Below, one piece after another: positions 1 to 9,489 of a stretch of DNA of 64,000 bases. Positions within the stretch are counted from its first letter, which is position 1, and every line of letters starts with the position of its first letter. The stretch comes from Acuticoccus sp039034015 (lineage in GTDB: Bacteria; Pseudomonadota; Alphaproteobacteria; Rhizobiales; Amorphaceae). The notes under the pieces are model-generated. The model was not told the DNA's origin and did no database searches. It saw only the letters and a program-made list of their open reading frames with translations. Location: the NCBI GenBank assembly GCA_039034015.1, contig JBCCBM010000011.1, positions 1 through 64,000 on the forward strand. Reading direction: 5' to 3'. The position numbers and the translations under genes were made by a program.

Positions 1-34
1 CCAGAATGGCGGACGAACGGGCAGCGTCCTTCAT
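1..34 (-). CDS. N-terminal fragment of a gene running off the left edge
   Basis: On the minus strand an ATG at 34 is preceded by an AAGGGG-type ribosome binding site at good spacing. It opens a frame reading MKDAARSSAIL before the window ends. Only 11 codons are present, so the product cannot be identified. In related Hyphomicrobiales the gene after hppA is often the outer-membrane assembly lipoprotein BamE (OmlA/SmpA); that is only a guess from gene order. Confidence 0.4.
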   Translation of the reverse strand, partial: MKDAARSSAIL

Positions 35-57
35 CGCGACACCCCTTTGTAAACGTC

Positions 58-85
58 GCGCGCCCCGCACCCTGGGGGGGCGCGC
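58..85 (-). terminator. GC-rich hairpin downstream of hppA
   Basis: A perfect 9-bp stem, GCGCGCCCC (58-66) with GGGGCGCGC (77-85), lies 6 bases past the hppA stop. There is no run of T after it on the minus strand, so it may be a weak terminator or an mRNA 3' stabiliser rather than a classical intrinsic terminator. Confidence 0.45.
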
Positions 86-91
86 CAATCA

Positions 92-2278
92 TCAGTGGGC
101 GAGCACCGCAAGGAGGAGCAAGGCCACAATGTTGGTGATCTTGATCATCGGGTTCACCGCCGGCCCGGCCGTGTCCTTATAGGGGTCGCCCACCGTGTCA
201 CCGGTGACGGACGCTTTGTGCGCCTCCGACCCTTTGAGATGCTTGACCCCATCGCGGTCCACAAACCCGTCCTCGAACGACTTTTTCGCATTGTCCCAAG
301 CGCCGCCGCCGGCGGTCATCGAGATCGCCACGAAAAGCCCCGTCACGATCACGCCGAGGAGCATTGCGCCGGTGGCCGCAAACGCCTCCGCCTTGCCGGC
401 AATGGCGTTGATGGCAAAGAACACCACGATCGGCGACAGCACCGGAAGGAGCGAGGGCACGATCATCTCGCGGATTGCGGCCTTGGTGAGCATGTCCACC
501 GCGCGGCCGTAGTTGGGCCGATCGGTGCCCGCCATGATGCCCGGCTTTTCCTTAAACTGCCGGCGAACCTCTTCCACAACGGCGCCCGCCGCGCGGCCCA
601 CCGCCGTCATCGCAATGCCGCCGAACAGGAACGGCAACAGACCGCCAAAGAAGAGACCCACCACCACATAAGGGTTGGAGAGCGCAAAATTCACGGTCTC
701 GTCCGTCAACCCTTGGAAGTAGGTGTACGTGTCCTGGTTGGCGATGAAGTATTTTAGGTCTTCCGTGTACGCCGCGAAGAGGACGAGCGCACCGAGACCG
801 GCCGAACCAATGGCGTAACCTTTGGTGACGGCTTTTGTGGTGTTGCCCACCGCGTCGAGCGCGTCGGTGGTGGAGCGCACATCGTCCGGGAGCTCCGCCA
901 TCTCGGCAATGCCGCCGGCGTTGTCGGTCACCGGGCCGAACGCGTCGAGCGCGACCACCATGCCGGCAAGCGCCAGCATCGTTGTCACCGCAATCGCGAT
1001 GCCGAAGAGGCCCGCCAGCGTGTAGGTCACGATGATGCCCGCGATGATCACGATCGCCGGCAGCGCCGTTGCCTCCAGCGAGACCGCAAGGCCTTGGATG
1101 ACGTTGGTGCCGTGCCCCGTCACCGACGCTTGGCTGATCGAACGCACCGGCCGGTAGCCAACGCCCGTATAGTACTCGGTGATCCAGATGATGAGGCCCG
1201 TGATCACGAGACCCGCCACGCCGCAGAGGTAAAGATCAAGCGGGGTGAAGGTCACGAGCGCCGCAGCCGCGGCCGCATCGCCTTCGGCCACAGCACCAGC
1301 GCCAATTGCAATCTCGGTGGTGAACGAGCCGAACACCAGATACGTCACCGGCGCCAGGATGATGAGCGACAACACCGCCGTCACCACAAAGCCCTTGTAG
1401 AGCGCGCCCATGATGTTTTGCGAGGCGCCCAGCTTGACGAAGAAGGTCCCCGCAATGGAGGTCAGCACACACGCCCCGCCAATGGCGAGCGGGTAAAGCA
1501 TCGTGGCGCCCAGATACTCTGAGCCCGCAAAATAGATTGCCGCGAGCACCATCGTTGCAACAATCGTCACCGCGTAGGTCTCGAAAAGGTCCGCGGCCAT
1601 GCCGGCGCAGTCACCCACGTTGTCGCCCACATTGTCGGCGATGGTGGCGGGGTTGCGCGGGTCATCCTCGGGGATGCCGGCCTCCACCTTGCCCACAAGG
1701 TCACCGCCAACATCGGCGCCTTTCGTAAAGATGCCGCCGCCCAAACGCGCAAAAATTGAGATCAGCGAGGCGCCGAAGCCGAGCGCCACAAGCGCGTCAA
1801 TCACGGTGCGGGAGGTGGGCGCGTTCCCCATCATGGAGGTGAGGATGGCGTAGTAGACCGTCACGCCCAACAGCGCGAGGCCGGCCACCAGGAGGCCCGT
1901 CACCGCGCCGGACTTGAACGCAATGTCGAGGCCGCCCTGCAGCGATACGGAGGCAGCCTGCGTGGTGCGCACATTGGCGCGGACCGAGACCAGCATGCCG
2001 ATGTAGCCCGCAAGGCCAGACAAGACGGCGCCGATCGCAAAGCCGATCGCCACCAGGACGCCGAGCAGCACCCAAACCAGCGCGAAAATCAGCGCGCCAA
2101 CGATCCCGATGGTGAGATATTGCCGCGCGAGGTACGCCGATGCGCCCTCCTGGATGGCGCCGGCAATTTCCTGCATCCGCTCTGTGCCCGCCGGGGCGGC
2201 CATGACACTGCGGATCGCCCACGCGCCATAAAGCAGCGAAACGAGGCCGCAGGCGATGACGATGATCGTTGGATCCAT
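92..2278 (-). CDS. hppA: Membrane-bound proton-pumping pyrophosphatase, K+-insensitive type
   Basis: This 728-aa integral membrane pyrophosphatase hydrolyses PPi and pumps H+ across the inner membrane. About 16 hydrophobic segments are visible, with the family's PPi-binding loop (GADVGGDLVGKVE, then the NVGDNVGDCAGM region). The loop GNTTKAVT places Lys at about residue 482 and Thr at 485, the known signature of K+-independent H+-pumps; K+-dependent enzymes have Ala at the Lys position. The start at 2278 (MDPTIIV) follows a strong GGAGGAA site; an upstream in-frame start would add a 24-residue extension unlike the family. It has its own 166-bp upstream gap after the MFS gene. Confidence 0.97.
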   Translation of the reverse strand: MDPTIIVIACGLVSLLYGAWAIRSVMAAPAGTERMQEIAGAIQEGASAYLARQYLTIGIVGALIFALVWVLLGVLVAIGFAIGAVLSGLAGYIGMLVSVRANVRTTQAASVSLQGGLDIAFKSGAVTGLLVAGLALLGVTVYYAILTSMMGNAPTSRTVIDALVALGFGASLISIFARLGGGIFTKGADVGGDLVGKVEAGIPEDDPRNPATIADNVGDNVGDCAGMAADLFETYAVTIVATMVLAAIYFAGSEYLGATMLYPLAIGGACVLTSIAGTFFVKLGASQNIMGALYKGFVVTAVLSLIILAPVTYLVFGSFTTEIAIGAGAVAEGDAAAAAALVTFTPLDLYLCGVAGLVITGLIIWITEYYTGVGYRPVRSISQASVTGHGTNVIQGLAVSLEATALPAIVIIAGIIVTYTLAGLFGIAIAVTTMLALAGMVVALDAFGPVTDNAGGIAEMAELPDDVRSTTDALDAVGNTTKAVTKGYAIGSAGLGALVLFAAYTEDLKYFIANQDTYTYFQGLTDETVNFALSNPYVVVGLFFGGLLPFLFGGIAMTAVGRAAGAVVEEVRRQFKEKPGIMAGTDRPNYGRAVDMLTKAAIREMIVPSLLPVLSPIVVFFAINAIAGKAEAFAATGAMLLGVIVTGLFVAISMTAGGGAWDNAKKSFEDGFVDRDGVKHLKGSEAHKASVTGDTVGDPYKDTAGPAVNPMIKITNIVALLLLAVLAH

Positions 2279-2444
2279 ATTTCCTCCAGGCGCCCCAGCG
2301 ACGCCTCGTCCGTTCTCTTGTCGGGAAGGCTGCTTTGTGCAGCGCGGCATCTAGTGCCCGCCTGGTTTCACAAAATCAAGCACCGTGTGGCGCCCGCCCC
2401 GCCGCGGCAAACACGCCGCACAATGGGAAACGCGGCAGGCCCCT

Positions 2445-3650
2445 TCAGACCTCCGCGGGACGCCCCCGACCCGACAGCGCCACGATCGCAAGGAGCGCCA
2501 AGGGCGCGGCCACAATGAAGAGGAGCGTGATGTTGATCGCCTGCCACCCCACCAGCGCAAACAAAATACCCGATGAGAGCGAGGCCACCGCCACCACGCC
2601 AAACATGATGAACTCGTTCGCCGCCTGTGTGCGCGCCCGCTCCTCCGGCCGTTGCGCGGCGGTGAGCATCGTCGTCCCGCCAATAAAGCCAAAATTCCAA
2701 CCGACGCCCAGGAGGATCAGCGACACATAAAAATGCCCCAGCGCAATGCCGAGGAGCGCCGTGATCCCCGCCGCCCCCAGAATCAGTAGGCCGATCGCGG
2801 TGATCCGCTCCGCACCAAACCGCGCGATAAGCGCGCCGGTGAAGAAGCTTGGCCCAAACATCCCAATCACGTGCCACTGGATGCCGAGCGCGGCCTCTGC
2901 CGTGGTGAAGCCGCACGCAATCATCGCAAGGGGCGCAGCGGTCATCACCAGCACCATCACCGTGTAGGCCACCACCGCGCATGAGATCGCGAGCGCCACC
3001 TTCGGCTCGCGGACAATTTCGAGGAGTGGGCGCCCTTTGGCGACCGGTCCTGTGGGTTTTACGGGCGCGGGCGGCCGATAAAACGCCAAGATCACGAGGG
3101 TGAAGAGGCAAAGGCCGGCCTGCGCCAAATAGGCCCCGGCGTAGGCCGTCGGCAAGAACAAGTCCTTTGTGGCAATCACCGTTTGCGGGCCGATGACGCC
3201 GGCCAAAATGCCGCCCGCCAACACGTATGAGATCGCCTTGGGCTTAAATCCGTCGCTCGCCGTCTCAGCCGCGGCAAAGCGGTATTGCTGCACAAAGGCA
3301 AAGGACGCGCCGCCCACAAAGGTGCCCGCGCAATAGCCAATGAAGCTGCCAGCCATAATGGCCGCAAAGGCAAGCAAACCACCAAGCGCGGCAATGCAGG
3401 CGCCGACCATGAACCCGCGCTTTCGCCCCAAACGCTCCAAAAGCCAGGCCGCGGGCAAGGTGCCCACCGCCGTCCCCACAATCATCGAGGTGACGGGGAT
3501 GGTGGCAAGCTCGCTCTGGGCCGAGAGCAGGTAAATCCCGGTGAGCCCGCCAAGGGCGATGGTCATGGAGGTGGCGGCACCGCCAAAGGCTTGCGCAAAG
3601 GCAAGGACGAAGGCGTTCTTCCGCGCAAGACGATCGGTGGGTGAGAGCAT
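2445..3650 (-). CDS. MFS transporter
   Basis: A 401-aa major facilitator superfamily protein with about 12 predicted membrane helices in two halves. The loop between helices 2 and 3 (LLERLGRKRGFMVGA) is the MFS A-motif region, and a longer hydrophilic loop near residues 195-210 separates the halves. The substrate cannot be told from sequence. It starts 30 bp after thiL with AGGGGGG just upstream of the ATG, so it probably belongs to the rib-nusB-thiL transcription unit. Export of a small metabolite or drug is the likeliest role. Confidence 0.85.
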   Translation of the reverse strand: MLSPTDRLARKNAFVLAFAQAFGGAATSMTIALGGLTGIYLLSAQSELATIPVTSMIVGTAVGTLPAAWLLERLGRKRGFMVGACIAALGGLLAFAAIMAGSFIGYCAGTFVGGASFAFVQQYRFAAAETASDGFKPKAISYVLAGGILAGVIGPQTVIATKDLFLPTAYAGAYLAQAGLCLFTLVILAFYRPPAPVKPTGPVAKGRPLLEIVREPKVALAISCAVVAYTVMVLVMTAAPLAMIACGFTTAEAALGIQWHVIGMFGPSFFTGALIARFGAERITAIGLLILGAAGITALLGIALGHFYVSLILLGVGWNFGFIGGTTMLTAAQRPEERARTQAANEFIMFGVVAVASLSSGILFALVGWQAINITLLFIVAAPLALLAIVALSGRGRPAEV

Positions 3651-3680
3651 CCCCCCTGATACGCCCGCGCGGGCTCGCCG

Positions 3681-4643
3681 TCAAAAGTGGCTGAACCGCC
3701 GGCCGGCCAGCGAAACCGGCGCCCAGCCTTCGGTGAGGGCAACCCCCGGCGGCCCCCCATCAACGGCGCCGATCACCGTCCCAACCACGCCGACCGCGGC
3801 CAGCGCCTCGCAATAGGCGGCCACATCCTCCGGTGGGACAGCGGCCAGGATCTGATAGTCATCGCCGCCAGTGAGCGCGGTTTCAAGGGTCTGGCGAGAG
3901 GCGTGCGCGACGGGGGGAAGCGGGACGCGCGCCACATCAATGGTCAGGCAAACGCCGGCCGCCTGCCCAAGCTTTTGCGCATCCGGCAAAAGCCCGTCCG
4001 ACACATCCATCGCCGCGCGGGCAAAGCGGCGCACCGCGCGCCAGGCCGCAACCGGCGGCTCGGGGAGGAGATAGCGCGCGGTAAGGGCGCCATTGTCGGC
4101 GAGCCGTCCGGTGCGCGCCAAAAGGCCAAGCGCCCCCTCGCCGATGGTGCCGGTCACCACCAGCGCGTCGCCCGGCCGGGCCGTGCGGCGGCGCACAGTG
4201 GCGCCTTCGTCCGTGCGTCCAAGCGCCGTCACCGTCACCATCACGCCGCCATCGGGGGACGCGCGCAAGGTGTCGCCGCCGAGCAGCGACACGCCGTAGC
4301 GCGCAAGATCGGCCGAGAGCCCTGCGGCGAAGTCTTCCGCCCAGGCCCGCGCCGTCCCCTTCGGCAGCGCGAGCGCGAGGAGAAGGCCGAACGGCTCCGC
4401 CCCCTTCGCGGCAAGGTCGGAAAGGTTCACCCGCACCGCCTTTTGCGCAATGGCGCCGGGCGGATCGTCGGCAAAAAAGTGCACACCCGCGGCCAGCGCG
4501 TCACAGGTGATGACAATGTCCCCGGGGCCGCCGGGCAGCGATGCGGCGTCGTCCTTCAGCCCATCCGCCCCCGCAGCCGACACGAGCGGCGCAAAGAGCG
4601 ATGCGATAATATCATCCTCGTCGAGCGGGTTTTGGGCGCTCAC
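3681..4643 (-). CDS. thiL: Thiamine-monophosphate kinase
   Basis: The 320-aa ThiL phosphorylates thiamine monophosphate to the cofactor thiamine diphosphate using ATP. It belongs to the AIR synthase/PurM-like fold. Visible family segments include the acidic N-terminal metal/nucleotide region (VITCDALAAGVHF), the VNLSDLAAKGAEP motif, LLGGDT, and MDVSDGLLPDAQKL. The GTG start shares GTGA with the nusB stop, which suggests translational coupling. The order nusB-thiL is typical of alphaproteobacteria. Confidence 0.95.
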   Translation of the reverse strand: MSAQNPLDEDDIIASLFAPLVSAAGADGLKDDAASLPGGPGDIVITCDALAAGVHFFADDPPGAIAQKAVRVNLSDLAAKGAEPFGLLLALALPKGTARAWAEDFAAGLSADLARYGVSLLGGDTLRASPDGGVMVTVTALGRTDEGATVRRRTARPGDALVVTGTIGEGALGLLARTGRLADNGALTARYLLPEPPVAAWRAVRRFARAAMDVSDGLLPDAQKLGQAAGVCLTIDVARVPLPPVAHASRQTLETALTGGDDYQILAAVPPEDVAAYCEALAAVGVVGTVIGAVDGGPPGVALTEGWAPVSLAGRRFSHF

Positions 4644-5131
4644 GCCGGCTTTTCGCGCGTGGCACCTGCAAAATCCTCCGGGCGCAGTTGGCGGGCCACA
4701 CGGTCCAAAACGCCGTTGGCAAGGCGCGGCTCCTCACCGGCGAAGAAGGCCTTCGCCACCTCCACATACTCGGTGATCACAACCCGCGCCGGCACCTCCG
4801 GCCGCTTCAAAAGCTCAAACACGCCCGCCCGCAACAGCGCCCGCAGCGTAAGGTCGATCCGCGCCAGTGGCCAACCCTCCTTGAGCGCATCATTCACCGC
4901 CCGATCAATCTCGCGCTGGAAGTTGACCACCCCCGACACCAGCCCGTCGAACCAGGCAAGGTCGATGGCGCGCAGCTCGTGGCCCTCAAGGTCTTGGCGG
5001 AGGCGAAAGAGCTCGAATTCCTTGACGATGTCGCGCGCGCCAGCCCCCGTCACTTCCATCTGATAAAGCGCCTGGACGGCCGCAAGGCGCGCCACCGCCC
5101 GCTTGTTGGCCGGTTTTGGTTTTTTGGCCAT
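4640..5131 (-). CDS. nusB: Transcription antitermination factor NusB
   Basis: The 163-aa NusB acts with NusE (S10) on boxA RNA in rRNA antitermination. It is all-helical. Family landmarks are ARLAAVQALYQMEVTG near the N terminus, IDLTLRALLRAGVFEL, and VITEYVEVAKAFF with VNGVLD-type C-terminal residues (LANGVLDRVA). Length is normal. It lies 34 bp after ribH and overlaps thiL by 4 bases, in the common rib-nusB-thiL order. Confidence 0.96.
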   Translation of the reverse strand: MAKKPKPANKRAVARLAAVQALYQMEVTGAGARDIVKEFELFRLRQDLEGHELRAIDLAWFDGLVSGVVNFQREIDRAVNDALKEGWPLARIDLTLRALLRAGVFELLKRPEVPARVVITEYVEVAKAFFAGEEPRLANGVLDRVARQLRPEDFAGATREKPA

Positions 5132-5165
5132 CAGCGCGGCATGGACAAGAGACTGGGCATCGCGC

Positions 5166-5603
5166 TCAACTCAGCGCTTTGCGAAGGTCAAAGAGCGCAA
5201 CGGCGGCCGCGGCCGCATCGCCGCCTTTGTCCTTTTGCTCTGGGTCCGCCCGCACAATCGCCTGGTCCTTGTTTTCAACCGTCAAAATCCCATTGCCGAG
5301 CGCAAGCCGGCCCTGGACCACAATGTCCATGATCGCGCGGTTCCCCTCGTTGGCCACAATGTCATAGTGGCCGGTCTCCCCGCGGATCACGCAGCCGAGC
5401 ACCACGAACGCGTCAAACGTCAGGTCCCGTCGGCGGGAGGCGTGGATCGCCATCTGAAGCGCGGGCGGCAGCTCTAACACGCCCGGCAACGAGACCGTCT
5501 CGTGGGCAAAGCCCCGCCGCTCCAGCTCAGCCCGCGCGCCGGCAAGCAGCATGTCGCCGATGTCTTCATAAAAGCGGGCTTCAAGGATTAGGGCGCGGGG
5601 CAT
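5166..5603 (-). CDS. ribH: 6,7-dimethyl-8-ribityllumazine synthase
   Basis: The 145-aa lumazine synthase condenses 5-amino-6-ribitylamino-uracil with 3,4-dihydroxy-2-butanone phosphate in riboflavin synthesis. Recognisable motifs are SLPGVLELPPALQ, VVLGCVIRGETGHYD (with the conserved His), and GILTVENKDQA near the C terminus. I place the start at the ATG at 5603 (MPRALILEARFYEDI); the longer open frame upstream has no family similarity and would overlap ribE. A 124-bp gap separates it from ribE. Confidence 0.95.
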   Translation of the reverse strand: MPRALILEARFYEDIGDMLLAGARAELERRGFAHETVSLPGVLELPPALQMAIHASRRRDLTFDAFVVLGCVIRGETGHYDIVANEGNRAIMDIVVQGRLALGNGILTVENKDQAIVRADPEQKDKGGDAAAAAVALFDLRKALS

Positions 5604-5727
5604 TTTTTGGCTTTCCAATGGGGAGGGGCGGGCGCCAGTGTAAGCCGCGCGCTGCCAATGCGGAACGGGGCACGCCGAAGCCGCGCGCCGCCATACGCGC
5701 TTGATGGTGCCGTGTGCAAGCCGCCGC

Positions 5728-6336
5728 TCAGCCGGTGCCCTGCATGTCGGCCATGCGGGCAATGTAGCGGGCGAAAAGGTCCACCTCGATGTTGACAACG
5801 GTGCCCACCGCCGCAGTCCCCCAGGTGGTGACGGCAAGGGTGTGGGGGATGAGGGTGACCGAAAACGCCTCCTCCACCGCATTCACCGTGAGCGATGTGC
5901 CATCAAGCGCCACCGACCCTTTGGGCGCGATGAAGCGGGCAAGTTTTTCCGGCGGCTTGAACCACAACACACTTCCCGCAGGGCTGTCAGCGCGGGAGAC
6001 CAGCGTTGCGCGCCCGTCCACATGGCCTGACACCATGTGCCCGCCCATCTCGTCGCCCAGCTTGAGCGAGCGTTCAAGGTTGAGCCGTGTGCCCGGCGCC
6101 CAGGCGGCCGCCGTCGTCACATCCGCCGTCTCGGGCGAGACGTCGGCGGTAAAGCGGCTCCCCCGCGGGGCTGGCACGACGGTGGTGGCGGTAAGGCAAA
6201 CGCCCGAACAGGCGATGGACGCGCCCACCGCAATGTCGGCCGCAGGGTACGCGCACTCGATGGCAAAGCGGAACCCGTCGCCCTCGGCATCGAGGGAGGT
6301 TACGGTTCCAACGTCTGTGATGATCCCGGTAAACAT
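5728..6336 (-). CDS. ribE: Riboflavin synthase, alpha subunit
   Basis: The 202-aa riboflavin synthase dismutates two lumazines to riboflavin. The canonical N terminus MFTGIITDVG fixes the start at 6336. Two lumazine-binding repeats are present: residues about 1-95 (GASIACSGVCLTAT) and 96-195 (GHMVSGHVDG, then DGTSLTVNAV). The first 37 bases lie inside the 3' end of ribD in another frame, so the two genes are tightly overlapped and probably coupled. It contributes to the FMN/FAD supply. Confidence 0.96.
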   Translation of the reverse strand: MFTGIITDVGTVTSLDAEGDGFRFAIECAYPAADIAVGASIACSGVCLTATTVVPAPRGSRFTADVSPETADVTTAAAWAPGTRLNLERSLKLGDEMGGHMVSGHVDGRATLVSRADSPAGSVLWFKPPEKLARFIAPKGSVALDGTSLTVNAVEEAFSVTLIPHTLAVTTWGTAAVGTVVNIEVDLFARYIARMADMQGTG

Positions 6337-7436
6337 TGCCGCTCGAAATGGGTCCACCGGTCCCCGTCGGCAAGGATTGTTGCTTGGCGTTGCAGCGCGC
6401 GCATGAGCGCAGCGTGCGCCGCCCCGCCAAAAGGCCGCACCGGCGCGGGCCCGCCAAGATCAAGCGGCGCCTCAATCAAAAACGCCTCATCCACCAGATC
6501 GGCGCCCACCATCGCCTCGGCGACCTTGGCGCCCCCTTCCACCAAAACGCGGGTGAGGCCCGTGCCGCCGAGCCGCCGCAGGGCCGCTTCAAGCTGAACC
6601 CCGCCCGCAGCGCACGGCACCTGCCACACGTCCGCCCCCGCATCCGAGAGGGCCTCCACCTTGTCCGCCGGCGCCCCCTCCCCCGTAATGATGGTGACCG
6701 GCACCGCCGCAATCGCATCAAAAAGCCGCGCATCGGGCGGCGTGCGCGCGTGCGTGTCGAGCACGATGCGATGGGGCGAGCGCACCTCCATCCCCGGCAA
6801 ACGACAGGTGAGCGCCGGATCGTCGGCCAACACCGTGCCAACGCCAACCAGGATCCCATCACACTCCGCGCGCAACATGTGCGCCTTTGCGCGGGAGAGC
6901 GCGCCCGAGATGGCGGCCTGCCCGCCGCCCTCCCGCCCGATGGCGCCATCGGCGGAGACGGCAAGCTTCAGCACCATCGAAGGCCGCTTTTGACGCATGC
7001 GCATCATGTGCCCGGCAAGGTCGCGGGCGGCCTCGTCGGCGCGCACGCCCACCGTGACGCGCACCCCCGCCTCCCGAAGGCGGGCAATCCCGGCGCCGGC
7101 CACAACGGGGTTCGGGTCGCCGACGGCCACCACCACCCGCGCGACCTTGGCCGCAATCAACGCATCCGCGCAGGGGGGCGTTCTGCCAAAGTGGGAGCAG
7201 GGTTCCAGCGTCACATACATTGTCGCCCCGATCGCCCGGTCGCCCGCGGCCTGGAGCGCCCGCCGCTCGGCATGGGGCCGGCCCGCATCGGCGGTGCGCG
7301 CGGCGGCAATCACCACGCCGTCCGCGCCCACCAACACGGCGCCCACCGACGGGTTGGGCGCCGTGCGCCCCGCCCCCTGGCGCCCAATGGCCAGGGCCGC
7401 CGCCATAAACCGCGCATCATTCGCCGCTTGTGTCAT
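6300..7436 (-). CDS. ribD: Bifunctional riboflavin deaminase/reductase
   Basis: The 378-aa RibD deaminates then reduces the pyrimidine intermediate of riboflavin synthesis. The N-terminal deaminase has the zinc motifs HAERRAL and PCSHFGRTPPCADALI. The C-terminal NADPH reductase contains MVLKLAVSADGAIG and VLVEGGAKVAEAM. The ATG at 7436 has an AGGACGAG site; an in-frame start 54 bases upstream lacks one. It lies 102 bp after nrdR and overlaps ribE. Confidence 0.96.
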   Translation of the reverse strand: MTQAANDARFMAAALAIGRQGAGRTAPNPSVGAVLVGADGVVIAAARTADAGRPHAERRALQAAGDRAIGATMYVTLEPCSHFGRTPPCADALIAAKVARVVVAVGDPNPVVAGAGIARLREAGVRVTVGVRADEAARDLAGHMMRMRQKRPSMVLKLAVSADGAIGREGGGQAAISGALSRAKAHMLRAECDGILVGVGTVLADDPALTCRLPGMEVRSPHRIVLDTHARTPPDARLFDAIAAVPVTIITGEGAPADKVEALSDAGADVWQVPCAAGGVQLEAALRRLGGTGLTRVLVEGGAKVAEAMVGADLVDEAFLIEAPLDLGGPAPVRPFGGAAHAALMRALQRQATILADGDRWTHFERQCLPGSSQTLEP

Positions 7437-7538
7437 CGCTCGTCCTGGCGCTGCCCCCCTCGCGGGCGCAGGGTGTGAGACGTTCACCAAAAGCTGGGGC
7501 GAGTGTGGCGATTGTAGGGCATCGCCGTCGTGCCCGCG

Positions 7539-8012
7539 TCAGCTGCCGTGGCGCGCCGTCACGGCGGCGGCAAGGTCTGCCACAAACTCTTCAAAATCCC
7601 GCGCTTCGGAAAAGTTGCGATAGACCGAGGCAAAGCGCACGTAGGCCACATCGTCCACCGCCCGCAGCGCGTCCATGGCAAGGCCGCCGACATGGGCCGC
7701 CGTCACCTCCGCGTCGCCCGAACTCTCCAGCTGGCGCACGATGCCGGAAATCATGCGCTCCAGCGTCACCTCATCGATGCCGCGCTTGCGCGTGGCGATC
7801 GCGACCGCCCGGGCAAGCTTCTCCCGGTCAAACGGCTCGCGCTTGCCCGAGCGCTTCATCACCGTGAGCTCCCGCAGCTGGATGCGCTCAAAGGTCGTGA
7901 AGCGGCCACCGCAGACGGCACAGCTGCGGCGACGGCGGATGGCGGCCCCATCTTCGGTGGGCCGCGAATCCTTCACCTGGGCGTTTTCAGCCCCGCAAAA
8001 TGGGCAGCGCAC
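7539..8012 (-). CDS. nrdR: Transcriptional repressor NrdR
   Basis: The 157-aa NrdR represses ribonucleotide reductase genes in response to (d)ATP. It starts with the zinc ribbon MRCPFCGAENAQVKDSRPTE and a second CAVCGGRF pair. The ATP-cone domain follows (residues about 45-135; VMKRSGKREPFDREKL). The gene starts 3 bp after glyA, the usual alphaproteobacterial glyA-nrdR-ribD arrangement. Confidence 0.97.
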   Translation of the reverse strand: MRCPFCGAENAQVKDSRPTEDGAAIRRRRSCAVCGGRFTTFERIQLRELTVMKRSGKREPFDREKLARAVAIATRKRGIDEVTLERMISGIVRQLESSGDAEVTAAHVGGLAMDALRAVDDVAYVRFASVYRNFSEARDFEEFVADLAAAVTARHGS

Positions 8013-8015
8013 GGC

Positions 8016-9308
8016 TCACGTGTAAATCGGGAAGCGACCGGTGAGCGCGTGCACCTCCTCGCGCACCCCCGCGAGGAGCGCCGCGTCCGCCTCGCCCGCT
8101 TGGTTCGCCCCATCGACCACCTTGGCGATCAGCCGCGCCACCTCCTGGAACTCTGCAACCCCAAAGCCGCGCGTGGTGCAGGCCGGCGTCCCCAGCCGGA
8201 TGCCGGACGTGACCATGGGCTTTTCCGGATCGTTGGGCACGCCGTTTTTGTTGCAGGTGATGGACGCCTGGCCAAGCAGCGTCTCGGCCGCCCGCCCCGT
8301 GATCCGCTTGGGCCGCAGGTCCACCAGCATGACGTGGGTGTCCGTCCCGCCCGACACGATGTCGAAGCCATGCCCCTTCAGGGCCTCCGCCATGGCCTTC
8401 GCATTCTCAACGACGTTTTTGGCGTAGACTTTAAATTCGGGCTGCAGCGCCTCGCCGAACGCAACCGCCTTCCCGGCAATCACATGCATCAGCGGGCCGC
8501 CCTGGAGGCCCGGGAAGACGGCGGAATTGATCTTCTTCGCGATCGCCTCGTCGTCGGTGAGGACGATGCCGCCGCGGGGGCCGCGGAGCGTCTTGTGGGT
8601 GGTGGAGGTCACCACGTGGGCGTGGGGGAATGGGCTCGGGATCGCCCCGCCCGCCACAAGGCCCGCAAAGTGCGCCATATCCACGTGAAGGATGGCGCCC
8701 ACACTGTCGGCAATGTCGCGAAAACGCTTGAAGTCGATGAGGCGGGAGTAGGCCGACCCGCCCGCGATGATGAATTGCGGCTTGTGCTCATGGGCGAGCC
8801 GCTCCACCGCGTCGTAATCGATGAGGCCGGTGTCATCGTCGAGCCCGTAGGGCACCGCGTTGAACCATTTTCCCGAAAGGTTGGGCCGCGCACCGTGGGT
8901 GAGGTGACCGCCGGCATCAAGGCTCATGCCCAAAATGGTGTCGCCCGGTTTGCCCAGCGCCAACAAAACAGCCTGGTTTGCCTGGCTGCCCGAGTTGGGC
9001 TGAACGTTCGCAAAGCCCACACCAAACAACTGTGTCAGCCGTTTGATGGCAAGATCTTCGGCAATATCGACGAATTGGCAGCCGCCATAGTAGCGTCGGC
9101 CGGGGTAGCCCTCCGCATACTTGTTGGTCATCACCGAGCCTTGCGCCTCCATGACGGCGCGGGAGACGATGTTTTCGCTCGCGATCAGCTCAACTTCATG
9201 TTGCTGGCGCTCAAGCTCCTTGGCGATGGCGTCGGCAATTTCGGGGTCAGCGGCGCCAAGGTCAGGCCCGCCGAACGCCGTCACGTCGTCGATGGTCTGG
9301 ATGCTCAT
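8016..9308 (-). CDS. glyA: Serine hydroxymethyltransferase
   Basis: The 430-aa PLP enzyme interconverts serine plus tetrahydrofolate with glycine plus methylene-THF. Landmarks include ELIASENIVSRAVMEAQGS, NKYAEGYPGRRYYGGCQ and the PLP lysine in STTHKTLRGPRGG. AAGGA lies 8 bases before the ATG. It heads the nrdR-rib-nusB-thiL run. It matters for the right end of the window too, because the beta-hydroxyaspartate cycle uses and regenerates glycine, which GlyA can drain or supply. Confidence 0.98.
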   Translation of the reverse strand: MSIQTIDDVTAFGGPDLGAADPEIADAIAKELERQQHEVELIASENIVSRAVMEAQGSVMTNKYAEGYPGRRYYGGCQFVDIAEDLAIKRLTQLFGVGFANVQPNSGSQANQAVLLALGKPGDTILGMSLDAGGHLTHGARPNLSGKWFNAVPYGLDDDTGLIDYDAVERLAHEHKPQFIIAGGSAYSRLIDFKRFRDIADSVGAILHVDMAHFAGLVAGGAIPSPFPHAHVVTSTTHKTLRGPRGGIVLTDDEAIAKKINSAVFPGLQGGPLMHVIAGKAVAFGEALQPEFKVYAKNVVENAKAMAEALKGHGFDIVSGGTDTHVMLVDLRPKRITGRAAETLLGQASITCNKNGVPNDPEKPMVTSGIRLGTPACTTRGFGVAEFQEVARLIAKVVDGANQAGEADAALLAGVREEVHALTGRFPIYT

Positions 9309-9489
9309 TGGAAAATCCTTTGTTCTGCCGGCTCACCGCTGCCTCGGTTCACAAGCGCGCGCGCCAACGCGCCGCGCTCGGCCAAGCCGCGGCGCGTCGC
9401 CCGCCCGCGATCACATGTGCGGGGCTGGCATGGGCCGAGGGCCGAAAAACATCAAGCCCAAAAGGGGGCGGACGCCGTGCCGCAGGGGG

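Noticed and set aside
2369..2400. TTGATT/TAGATG pair considered as the hppA promoter
   Set aside because: The spacer is about 20 bases, too long for a sigma-70 promoter, so I did not list it.
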